DNA of 38,503 nucleotides from Conidiobolus incongruus B7586 (taxonomy: Eukaryota > Entomophthoromycota > Entomophthoromycetes > Entomophthorales > Conidiobolaceae), in the NCBI GenBank assembly GCA_000697335.1, contig JNEM01012908.1, positions 1-38,503 of the forward strand, in the 5' to 3' direction. Below the pieces are notes generated by a model that worked only from the letters and a program-made list of their open reading frames with translations, was not told where the DNA came from and ran no database searches. Position 1 is the first letter of the stretch. Every line of letters begins with the position of its first letter. The translations under genes were made by a program, and so were the position numbers. Positions 1-11,160 of this stretch are shown in pieces.

Positions 1-2873
1 GGTTATATTAGATTTTGTTTTACTTATTAAATGAAGATTTATAAAACTAACTTTATATCTTTAAATTATTCAAATTATAATTTTTTTAATATAAATAATT
101 TATTATTTTAATTATTATTATATATTTATTCGAGCTAATCAAACTAGATATTTTACTTATTATTAATATTATAAGCAAAAAATATTTATAATAAAAAAAT
201 AAAAATATATAATCAAGCAATAGAATATTAAGATAATTTTTATATTTAAATCAATATTTTCAAATTAATTTATAATATAAAATTATAAAATAGTTTTGAG
301 AAAATTATGACCTTAATAAGTGTTTTGTCAAATATAAATTATTAATATAATTTGGGTAATTATTAGGGTATTTTATAAATAACAATAGGTGTATATTATA
401 TATGAATTTGATAATATAGTAAATAAAAATTAATTATTATTTATTATAAAGAAATGAAATATAATAAGTATAATTAAATCTAATTTAATTTTATATTTTT
501 AATCAAAATTACTTTTTTATTAAAATAATTTTGAATATATATTTATAATATGAAAATATTATTTTTGTTATATTTACTATATATAATTAATTTATCAAAA
601 TAAACAATAAGTTTGAAAAATTAAATATTAAAAAATTGCCTTTTTTTCTTAACTAATAAATTTTATTAAATAGATATTATGAAATTAAATTTATTATTTA
701 TGAATAACTTCAAAAACATTCCTTTATATTGAGTTGAATATCAGTATAATGATCATCAGTAAAATATTCTTAAATAAATATAATCTATAATAAAATATTC
801 ATATTATTTTATTGTAAAATATATGAATAAGACTTGAAATGCCTTATACTTATCAATAGTTATATTTTGACTAAAAGTAAAATATAAAAAATAAGAAGGT
901 TAATAAGGTTAGATTAAATATAAACATTCTGAATAAAACTCAAATATCAGAACTGGAATAATAAATATACTAAAGTGTCAAATATAAAATAGATATAAAC
1001 TTTAATGATTTTGTATTATACTTTGTACAAAAATATTATAATTGCAAAATTGAACTATTATAAAAAATAGATATTATTCTTTTAAAAAATTCAATGTTGC
1101 ATCGTTTTTATGTAATAGATTTTAAGCTAATGAAGTTAATAAATTAAATATATAATGATATTGTTTATATTTTTTTAAATACATAATTTAAATTCTAGTG
1201 TATTTAATATAGAAAGAGAGATAATTCACTATGCCAAACATTACCTAAATTTGTCTGCTTTATTTGATTTTAAATGTTGAAATAAATATTTTCAAAATAT
1301 AATATGATACATTATCAATTAATTTATTTGATATGAGTATCAATAACCAAAATTATATCGTCTTAATTTTAAGAATTAATATTCGTTATATATATAATAT
1401 ATGAAGGGGAAATCTATTTTCAGCTTTAAGATATAATATTGACAATATATTAATAAGCTTTTAACAAATGTATTAAATCAATATATAAAGAGGTTAGGAA
1501 ATATATAATTAAATAAAATGATATTTGGCAATTTTATTATGGATCAAATTTAATAATATGTTTTAATCAAATTTCATTAAATTATCAATGGTTAAACTTT
1601 ATTTTATTATAAATATGGTAGTTATAAATTTTTTATATTTAACCTTTGTGAACGTTATAAATTTATATTTAATAGCATATAATTTGAGTTATAGTATTTC
1701 TTAGCTTATATGTTTTTTTTCATTATTTAATATTAATATTACATTAGCCCATGATCCAGTATATAATATTATTTTATATCATATTAAATTGTTTAATATA
1801 TCCAATAATTAAGATTATTACAATATTTATAAAATTTTAAAACTATCACCCCAAGTATTATCATTATATTCCTATATCAAAAAATAAGCTCTATGTTGCG
1901 ATTAATTATGTTGCTGATCAATACAATATGGGATATAGAAGGATCTCCAACTTTAATTATTAAGACTCTAACTTTGTATACCTTTTCTAGATACTGTTTT
2001 ATAAATTATTATTTCCATGGTTTATAAATACTTAAATTGATATTTCCAAAATTGAATTTTTTGGAAAATGATTAATAAAATTACTCTAACTTGATAAATT
2101 GATTTGATTCCTGTTATAGAGAGATATGTTTTTTAATTTATTTTTATATTAAGCATCGGTTAATCTATTAATTAAAAATTATTCCTTTGGATTATACTTT
2201 GTATTAAACGTTATATATTTTCTTTACCCCTTACAATTATTTATGTAAATTAATTTACTTTTCTTTAAATTATGCGTAATTCTTTTTTCGTTAACTTATG
2301 TGTTCATTTCATTATAACTTAACTATTATTATGAAAACTACCATTGTAATACATGACATTTATAAATTTACTTTCACAGATATGACCTATTAATATATTA
2401 AATTTATTAATAATGATACTAAAATCCTTACTCATTATAATATTAATACTAATTTGGAGTCACTTTTATTACCATTATTGTGGTATATCAATATACCTGT
2501 TATTGGTCCAGATAACCAGATGGTCTATTATCCTGACTAATTGCCTTTAATTAACACACATATTAAAGCTGTTTTAGCTACATATGAAATCTTGAATAAT
2601 TCTAATAATCAAAGATTTCAAAAACTCACCAAATCATCCATAAATACATATAAGATTAACATAATAAATACGAATTATTGTAATATTAAATCAAAATCAT
2701 AAACTAATTGTTGATCCCAATAATCTTTTGATAGAAAATGTTTTTAGAAAAATTTCTATTATTTGGAAAAGAATATTAGTTCTAGAATTATTACTGGAAA
2801 TAAGTCAAATCCATAAAGAAATTTAGGACTTTCATACCTGATCAATATTGATCCATTGTCAAGAATATCATTT

Positions 2874-2904
<31 letters not shown>

Positions 2905-5548
2905 CCACATTCTATTAAATAAGCATATTTATTATAGTCAATTATGATTTCTTAGAATTTCAAGCAATTCGCGACACAAACAGAAAATTTTGAAAATATT
3001 CAAAAATTCTTATATTAAGCTATTAAGTATGTTTTTGGAAATAAATTCAATAAAGGCAAAATATATTTTGAAATATGGATATAGGTCGTTTATCTCCAAA
3101 GATCCTGAGGGGTTCGAAGAAATCCTAATAGGAGTAGTCATTATCTTGTCTCAAAGAGTATAGCTCTCCTTTTTTGTAACTCACAATCGTTATATTTTCT
3201 ATTGATAAGCTAAAGATCATTATTTTAGGATACGATTGCACCTAATCGGTCCAAGTGGATAACAGCTTTTCAGAGATTTATGTTAATTCCAATTTAGTTT
3301 TTAATTGATAAATAATGATTGCAAATATGTTATTTAACTCAAAAATCTAAGCTCCCCCAGTGAGTCTATCAGTATCCATTACTTTTTCTGAGATTTAGAA
3401 AATATTGTTTAGAATGGATTATTTAGTTAGCAATAACATAGTGTAAACACGAGTAATTATGTTTTTATTAATATAAAACTGAATGACTTGGTTATAGAAA
3501 TATCAGGACAAAAATGTATCTGTTGATTAATAAATATTAATACTTTAATATTTGTTGTCCTGTTTTTTATACAAATATTTTATCTTTATAAATTTTTATA
3601 TAATATCAATTATGAGAGTCTGAAGATTTGAAAATTGGCCTTACATAAATTCAAATTTCTATTCTATTATTTATCTATAATATTGTTAATAGCTTTGATT
3701 GATTATTCATTACTTTCAATAATAATATTAACCACGACCCCAAAATTTTAATATTATAATATTTCCAATAGAACATTGGAAATACGCTTAGACGATATTA
3801 TTCAAAAGTATTTGGAAATATGCAACATTTTACTTTAACTTGGTACATTCATCGAGTATCACGATAATATAAAAATTACTATATTAATTTTCGGAGAATC
3901 CATTATAATATTAAAATCTTGATATACATGAATGTATGTGTATTGTGACAGAAAAGATAAATTATTAAGGAAATGAAAATATCATCTTATTGATATATAG
4001 TATTGACACAAAGCTTTTTTCAAAAACGCAATGTTGATTATCTACATATTCATTATAATGATTTTCCTTGTACTTGAATATTTTTTCTTAGTTTACGAAC
4101 TTGAAATATCAAAATGATCATAACCATATTTTTATAAAATATTGTATATATTGAAATGAATATAATAAAAACTATATTAAAATAATAATAAATGATAGCT
4201 GCCTAATACAGAATTAAGATAAAAAATTTCACATTAATATAAATTTGGTTAAATAATTTGACAAAGTTGATGATCTTTAGAACGACATACTAATCTAAAA
4301 TCTTAAAGTTAGATAAAGATTTTCAAAAGAAATGAGTGACTGTTATTTTGATCAGCTTAAATTAATGGTAATTAGGATAATTTTTGTATAATTCAATTAC
4401 TTGAATGTTTGTAACTTGTATATTTTTTATTACTTGTAATTATTTTTACCTGCATTAGTGTTTTGATCTTCGTTAAATTTCAGTTAATAATCTGAGTGAT
4501 TAGTTTAAAATATATTTACATGAATATTTGATTTGTCTAAAATTTAATAATGTAAAACTTTTAAATTTATACTATTGTTAACAATAATATTTGAATATTA
4601 ATAATATAAGAATTCATTCATGTATTCATCTTTATAAAGTTATAATTCAAGATATTTAATTATTATAAATTTGTGAAAAAAATATTGAACATGGATTAAA
4701 ATACTTGTTTATCAATCAATACCAAATATTGGATTAAAAATTACAAAATCTAGAATAATATTATTTCACTTGCATTGATCATAAATTACTCCTTTATTTA
4801 TCTAAATATCTAATATAGTCTTGAAGCAAAGTTAATTTTAATATTAATATAAAACCAATTTTCCAGTTTTATAAAGGTCAATCATTATATTTGTGTTATA
4901 AAGGGATAATATTTAAATGAAATTTTAATAAAACAACAAAATATGAAATATAACAAATCTGAATATATCTAATTTTAAATAATCAACTTATTAATTATTA
5001 TATTAGATTAATAAAAAATTGCCACCTAAGACCAAAAGATTAATGAATAATATTTTACTGACAAATTTTGATATTTATTTGAAAATGTTCTAATTTTAGT
5101 AAATTTGATAATCAAATTATTTTATTAACTTTAGTAATAAAAGAGGAATATTGATAAAATTTTGAATAAAGATTGTTTTTGATTAGATTGAATAGGTGGT
5201 TATTCATACAAATAAATATAAATAAAATAATTGGATAATAATAGATCAAAATTGGAATTTCTAGGATTTTAATCATCGCATTATTGAATCAATATTTCCG
5301 ATTATCAAATTAAATTAATCTATTTTAACCTAACTCCAAACTAGTAAAAAAATTAGCTGTTTATCTTGTCTATAATTATCTGCCTTATTTGAATTCCTAA
5401 ATTAAGTTTCATTCAAATTCAAGAGAATCTCATCTAATCGAACTCATATCAAGATTCACTCGCATTCAGTTAATTAAATCATAAGCTCTATTCATAACTA
5501 ATAGTCGTCAATAACTGGTATCTTAAACTGTAAACTGATTTTGGTATT
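1..5548. other. Gene-poor AT-rich intergenic DNA
   Basis: No gene can be supported here. The sequence is very AT-rich, with runs of short A/T words and a (AT)14 microsatellite at 2877-2904. The stretch 2394-3450 is slightly richer in G and C and has two adjacent open stretches in one frame (2394-2537 and 2541-2699). Open runs of that length are expected by chance at this base composition and the translations match no family I recognise. The last few hundred bases probably include the 3' untranslated region of the minus-strand WOPR gene. Confidence 0.6.
2877..2904. repeat. (AT)14 microsatellite
   Basis: Perfect AT dinucleotide run of 28 nt in intergenic DNA, seen directly. It is likely to be length-polymorphic. 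No function is suggested. Confidence 0.95.
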
Positions 5549-5554
5549 TTTATT
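5549..5554 (-). terminator. Candidate poly(A) signal of the WOPR gene
   Basis: An AATAAA hexamer on the minus strand, about 32 nt past the TAA stop of the WOPR gene. Position and sequence fit a eukaryotic polyadenylation signal, but such hexamers are frequent by chance in DNA this AT-rich. Confidence 0.3.
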
Positions 5555-5585
5555 CATTAATTAATCAAATTTTTAAATAATAATA

Positions 5586-6494
5586 TTAAATTAAACCTGT
5601 AAAGAATGAGTCTAGCTGTTTTCTATCTTCGGGAGTGTACTTCGTATTCCTATCTGAGCTTCCTTTTGGGTATTTGTTTCCTAACTGAGGAAGTGTAGAG
5701 TCTGGTAAATTGGGATGAAGAGGTGGGAATATGCTCGTTGTAATGGGTGGTGGTAGAATAGGCTCATGATGATACGATGTTGTTGAAGTAGAATGCGTTG
5801 AAAAAGCATCTGAGCTTGTACAAGCTTTAGGTGTCCACATTTTAATGACCATGGGAGAGGGTTGTTTTTCTTCCATTTGAAATGGAGTGAGAATAACCTG
5901 TCCCGCTTTGGTTCCTAATGGATTATAATTTGTTGATGAATACTTCAAAGAGGGGGAGCTCTTGCTTAGAGGTGGATAAGATTTGGAATATGGTGTACTG
6001 CTACTACTCCTTTTGGATTGTAGTGTAGTGGATTTAAAGTAGTAGTTTTTAGGAATTTCAATCCAATTGATCCTTGTATCCTGACTGGGTCTAATTAATG
6101 TATTATTGTTAATATCACTTTGTAATAAATAATTAATAAGGTGATATTTAACACCAGCGCTTGTAACCACAGAAACAGATCGCTTAATTAATAAATTTGA
6201 GTTATCAATAGTATTGATATTATCTTGCCTCCGCGGACATTCGTTATAGGTGAGAAAATGACCATCGAACCTTGAAGCGGACCAATATTTTCCATCTGTC
6301 CATCGCTGCATACCTTGGGGCTTCTCTTCCCATATGAATACTGAGCCTGAACGTATGGCAGCTCTCTCTTGATGATTTAATCTAGTTTTAATCAGTCGTA
6401 GACTGCCTCTTCTAACACACTCCAACAATATTAATACATCATTTGGTTCAGCTAAATAGCCAAAGTAAGTTTCGATAGATTCAGACTGATTCAT
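5586..6494 (-). CDS. WOPR-domain (Gti1/Pac2/Wor1 family) transcription factor
   Basis: Fungal sequence-specific DNA-binding regulator. Relatives control white-opaque switching (Wor1), gluconate uptake (Gti1) and sexual development (Pac2). Single exon, 302 aa from the chosen ATG at 6494. The first WOPR half spans about residues 8-90: ETYFGYL at the start, RSGSVFIWEE at 48-57, RWTDGKYWSASR at 64-75. The second half follows after a short linker (about 105-155; LIKRSVSV..KYHLINYL). The rest is Ser/Pro/Thr-rich and probably disordered, typical of the family. An in-frame ATG lies 14 codons upstream (6536), but it would add a hydrophobic IPYFFLLLYLIHG stretch that makes little sense on a nuclear factor, so the second ATG is preferred. 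The loop between the WOPR halves is short compared with many Dikarya members. Two CCAAT boxes lie 78-92 bp upstream. Family assignment is firm; the regulated process is unknown. Confidence 0.93.
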   Translation of the reverse strand: MNQSESIETYFGYLAEPNDVLILLECVRRGSLRLIKTRLNHQERAAIRSGSVFIWEEKPQGMQRWTDGKYWSASRFDGHFLTYNECPRRQDNINTIDNSNLLIKRSVSVVTSAGVKYHLINYLLQSDINNNTLIRPSQDTRINWIEIPKNYYFKSTTLQSKRSSSSTPYSKSYPPLSKSSPSLKYSSTNYNPLGTKAGQVILTPFQMEEKQPSPMVIKMWTPKACTSSDAFSTHSTSTTSYHHEPILPPPITTSIFPPLHPNLPDSTLPQLGNKYPKGSSDRNTKYTPEDRKQLDSFFTGLI

Positions 6495-6571
6495 CCCGTG
6501 TATTAAGTATAATAATAGAAAAAAATATGGAATCAAAAATGCAAAAGATTATTCACTCAATATAACACCAA

Positions 6572-6586
6572 CCAATCAGCCAATCG
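6572..6586. promoter_or_regulatory. Double CCAAT box upstream of the WOPR gene
   Basis: Two CCAATC motifs on the plus strand, 8 nt apart, lying 78-92 bp upstream of the preferred ATG. Relative to the gene they are in the ATTGG orientation. This is a typical place for NF-Y/HAP complex binding sites. The pair at this spacing is the best of the CCAAT candidates in the window. Confidence 0.5.
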
Positions 6587-6594
6587 AAAAGAAA

Positions 6595-9500
6595 TAATTG
6601 ATTCAGCTAATTTAGTCAGGATACGATGATATTTATAGTCTCAATAAGATGATCAAATATTCAATTCAAATTAACGTAAAGCAGTTATTAATTAAACAAA
6701 ATGAAAATATTAAGGGAAAATTACTTGAATATTAGTTTACCCCAATCTTAATTTATCAATTAATTAGTAAATCTTTTTAAAATAGGTAACCCATTCAATC
6801 CAAACGTTTCAATTACCATTAATTGCACTTTCCTTATAAGGCATGCAATTAACAACTATAATTTATTCAAAATGGTTAGTTCATATAAATAAATAAGTTC
6901 GAGCTTGCTATTTCATTGGCTGTAACTTAATTCACGGGCGGATTTTCGTCCCAAGGTAATTTAGCTGGTAGAGAGCTTTATTAATCCCAAAGACGACTAA
7001 TTCTTTGCTTCCAGTTATGCAGAATACATATCTTGCGATTTCTGGCTATATCTTGATATTTTATGATAAACTTTAGTTAGTAACCAGAATTTGGATAATC
7101 ACAATGTTAATAGAATTTGAGGGGGATCAGGCTATGTTACATATTCATTAAATATTAAATATTTTAAGTAGATATATTATACAACCAGTTGGTGATATAA
7201 AACGAGGCGTATCACTGATTCATAATATTTATCCTACTTCACTCATAAGGAAGTGGAATTAAAAGGATAATTGAATAAGTATTACATTTTGCTTTATTAT
7301 TTGGTCAATAATCAGTTTTTGATATTTTCTAAGGGGACAAGTACTAATTCAAAATTATCATGATAAAATGATTTCAGCAGAACCAATAAAATCAGTAGCT
7401 TTATTTTACTCCCTACACATTTTATCTAGTTTTGGCCAAGGTTAAGAAGGGGGCTTAATATTCACCTGAAATGAGCAAACTAAGTATTCAATTAGATTAG
7501 TATAATGACAATAGCTCACACTAAATTAATTTAAATCAATTCGATCGAAGTATGTGAGATCTATTCACACTCAAATTGTCTACAATATTCAATTCACCTT
7601 TAAATTCATTTTTAGCATTTAAATTTAATGAAAATCTTTATCTATTAATGAAATGACCATGTGCTTATAGGCTGCTATTAAAGCTGCTTAATCAGCCTAT
7701 GATGAACCTCATAATATATTTTCATAATCTTTGATACTACGCCAATATTTTTGACATGTAAGCATTAAAATATTAGAGCTATTTTTCTTCGATTTAACAC
7801 TCTGTTCATTGCGCTTATAAGTTTACTGATCAACGATTTCGAATATGTAATTAATCAATCTAATTTTGCCACTAATATGTGGCAAATAAACCAACCGAGA
7901 TTTTATATTAATTTGAAACATTATATTCTCATATATTCTATTTTGTATATCACTTATATTTTATAGAATTATTAATAATATAATACACTCAATATATTTT
8001 TAAATGAATACTTTAATTTATTAAAATAAACCCATAATCATATAATATATGTTTTTAAAATATATTAAACTAATTGTTCATTAATATTAAGGAATTTGAC
8101 AAAATAATCAGAGTCTGTATCAACATTTATCTGAATGATAAAACAAAAAGATAATAATGATTAGTATGATACAGAACATACTTCAATATATAGATTATTC
8201 AACATTATTTAATATGTATATGATTATATTTTAAATTAATTAAGTTCCATTCAGTTATTTAATATTATTTCATTTTGGGATCGATTACACTAATACAGAT
8301 TTTTTTTCTCAAAATTGCATGGTTTTAAACAATAGGAGAAAAAGTATAGACAATATTAGGTTTAAAAAATTATAGTTTTTTATGTTTGAAATATATTTGC
8401 AAATAAATAGGGAAAGATTGACATAATTTGAGTATGATATAGAATAAAATGAATACTGGTAAGGTTAAATAATATCTTACTTTATTTCCAAAGAATTATC
8501 AGAATTACTAACATCTGTATTAAAAAATCAATTCAAAGGGCCCTTAAAAATATATAAATTAAAAATATATAATAAAAATCATAATATTTGTATTTTTATT
8601 TATACAGATTACCTTTTGCCACAATTATAAATATATACCTTAAACTAAATTTAAAATAGTTCAAATATGAATGAGAATTAATTGCAATTGGTTTTAAATT
8701 CAATACATTCAATTATAGCACCCAAGTTATTATAATAAATATTTATTAAATTAAAGGAAGTTGCTATATTATCGATATATATCTTCGATGAATCAAGTTA
8801 TACTTTATTTGCAAATTTTGCCACCTGACTCCAAGTTAAACATTTATAAATTTTGTATTAGGCTCACTTGAAAATTCAATCCTTTTTACCCCTCTCCCTA
8901 TCACATAATTAAAGGGTCAACGATAACTCAATAATATATCCTAGGAAACCTGAGCTCAATTCAAAATAAACATTTAAATAAACTACAATCTATAATTTTG
9001 AGATAAATATCATTTATGAATATGAGAAATATTTGTTCCAATATCAAATATTAATTATTAACCTTATTTGTATTTTCCATTAGTTATAAAATTTTTAGGG
9101 TGTAATCACACAATGCAATTCATTACATTTAACAATACCAAGCACCAAGAGTTTTATTATACTAAATATGGCTAATACAATCAATTAATACATTTGGTTA
9201 ACTCGTTTTATTCCTTTTCAACCTTTAATAATTGTATGGCATAATATCATCAACACCACTACTAGTTTGAAAGGTCAAACTGAAATAATATTCAATAATA
9301 CTATTCAGGGTACAAATTAATTTACCCGTTAGAAATAAAATATTTTTATGGAATAATTATTATTGATTTTTGGATGAATTAAAATATTAAAATTAATATA
9401 ATAGGATAATGATTAATTTATAAAAATACAATTTTGTTTTATTAAATATAGTAATTTTCATTAGCGAAATATTATATTAAAAATAGTATTGTAACACTCA

Positions 9501-10710
9501 TTTATTTAATTCTATTGTTTATTATTTAACACTTTAGATAAAAAAGGAAATTCTTAATTTCAAAATAACAAGATTCTAGACTGTATTTAAGTTCTAAAAT
9601 ATTTTTGACCAATCGATTGAAAAGGTGATAGATATATATTAAAGAAAAATATCAGTTAAAATAAAGATATTCGCAACTCTAGTGTGCTTTGAAGTCAAGC
9701 GATCCAGGTTCAATTTTAAATATAAGAAAATTACCAATTTATTATGAAAAATACGGTATTTCTATTTAAATACAAAATTAATTTTTTCAAATTTAAAAAT
9801 AAATAACTAGAAAAGACACTTTAGAAATAATTTAAGCAAATCAAATTAAATATGTATATATATTTACCTACCTATAATTATATAAAAAATTAATAAAGAT
9901 TTAAAATATTTTCGTATTAATATTGTTCTACAAATTATTTTAAATTTTCGGATAAATTTGACCAATATTTATTTGAGCTTTGCAAAATTAATCGAGATAA
10001 ATTTATATTGAATATAAATTATTATTTGGTGGCAATAATTCCAAAGCATATTCATATTTTCTTTAAATTTATTAGTTTATTGTTTTAATATTTTTTTTAG
10101 GATTATAAAAATTAATAAAATATTATATTTTTTAATAAAAAATTAACAATTTTTTAAATTTTTAATTAGCTATAACTATTGACATTCAATCGAATGTAGA
10201 TGATAGAAGATCGAATATGTAAAATTTGATAACTTGATTCGAAAATTCAGAATAGAGCTTTAGAATTAATGATATATATGGCTTGTTTTAGAAAGATTAT
10301 ATTAAAGGTTAAAGGGAGAAGTTTAATGAGAGTAAGATAATTGATTTAAAATAATATGTGATCTGATAAATTAGGCATATTTTGGTTTCCAATATTCGAT
10401 ATTACTTGATTAAGCGATCAATCAAACAAAATATATTTTCCAAATATTTAAATAACATTAGGATTAAGGATTTTGAACTCAATAAATAAAGATATTATTA
10501 CAATACTTGTAATTTTTATAATTTATTATTTACGTTGATTAATATTTAAAATACAGTCCAATATTAGCTAAACTTTTGATTGTTTAACTCCTGCTACAAA
10601 CTCTTTTCATAATTGGGAATTATTTGAAACATAGATTGTGAACTAGTGAAAAAATGTGATTTTTTTACATACTTTCTTTAAGTATACAAGTATATGTATG
10701 GAAAGAAAAT
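6595..10710. other. Long intergenic region upstream of the WOPR gene
   Basis: About 4.1 kb without a supportable gene. The first kilobase is less AT-extreme than the rest and may hold the promoter or upstream control region of the WOPR gene; related WOR1 genes are known for very long upstream regions. A tRNA A-box-like string near 6960 and a B-box-like string near 9710 do not fold into tRNAs. No repeat or transposon was recognised. Confidence 0.5.
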
Positions 10711-10716
10711 AAACAT

Positions 10717-10962
10717 TTAATTACACTTGCCAAAAGATTTAGACTTCTCTGTAAAACTTAAAAATTTTGCTATATGGATTATCTCGCTATTGCCCTTACA
10801 GTTTGCTTCAGAAAATTGACAAACTCCACTATTAAATTTACTTGATACTACGTTTATTTTATAGGTTTTTTCTTTGTCAACATTAATACAATTTTGCTTC
10901 TGACTGTTTACACTTGCAATAAAGGTTGCAATTATCTAAAAAATTATAGTCTTTGCATTCAT
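10717..10962 (-). pseudogene. Small secreted cysteine-containing protein, unidentified, probably decayed
   Basis: On the minus strand an ATG at 10962 begins a stretch that reads like a secretory signal peptide (short basic start MNAK, then a hydrophobic core with IIATFIASVNS and a plausible cleavage site). It is followed by a hydrophilic mature part of about 60 residues with four cysteines (QNC, GVC, ANC, GKC) ending at a TAA at 10717-10719. The mature part is unlike chance AT-rich translation: it has many Glu, Ser, Gly, Gln and Cys. The frame is not open across the whole signal peptide, so either the gene is decayed (about one break) or the true start is carried by an upstream exon I cannot identify. 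A TATA-like TTTATAAAA lies just upstream of the ATG. No family was recognised; small secreted fungal proteins of this shape are common and diverse. Confidence 0.35.
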
Positions 10963-11041
10963 TTTATAAAGCCTTAAAAATTACTAAATTATTAATGACA
11001 CCCACTATAGTAGGATAAAAAAGTACTAGTGAAAAGATTAG

Positions 11042-11046
11042 CCAAT
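11042..11046 (+). promoter_or_regulatory. CCAAT box of the first SR gene
   Basis: CCAATCA on the coding strand, about 115 bp upstream of the ATG. Position fits an NF-Y/HAP site, and similar motifs recur upstream of neighbouring genes. Confidence 0.4.
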
Positions 11047-11160
11047 CACAGTCAATAATCGTGGATATTGGATTCTATTATGGGATGATGATTAACATTA
11101 TTCTATTACTTCATCAAATTCGTATTACTAATTTTACTTTTTTTAACTCAATACAACAAA

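Noticed and set aside
997-1005. Exact matches to the WOPR/Wor1 binding core AAACTTTAA (also 1592-1600, 14442-14450, 38383-38391)
   Set aside because: Several matches are expected by chance in DNA this AT-rich, and they do not cluster upstream of the WOPR gene.
2394-2699. Two consecutive open stretches in one frame, possibly a gene fragment
   Set aside because: Interrupted, AT-driven composition and no recognisable domain; run lengths are expected by chance.
6492-6536. Hydrophobic N-terminal leader on the WOPR protein (signal peptide or membrane anchor)
   Set aside because: More likely 5' untranslated sequence read through: the WOPR domain starts seven residues after the internal Met, and a secretory leader makes no sense on a DNA-binding factor.
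6950-7020. tRNA-like A-box string (TTAGCTGGTAGAGAGC)
   Set aside because: No matching acceptor stem, anticodon arm or T-arm can be folded nearby. At most a decayed tRNA-like fragment.
9660-9720. B-box-like GGTTCAATTTT preceded by GCGATCCA
   Set aside because: No A box and no cloverleaf; the B-box match is degenerate.
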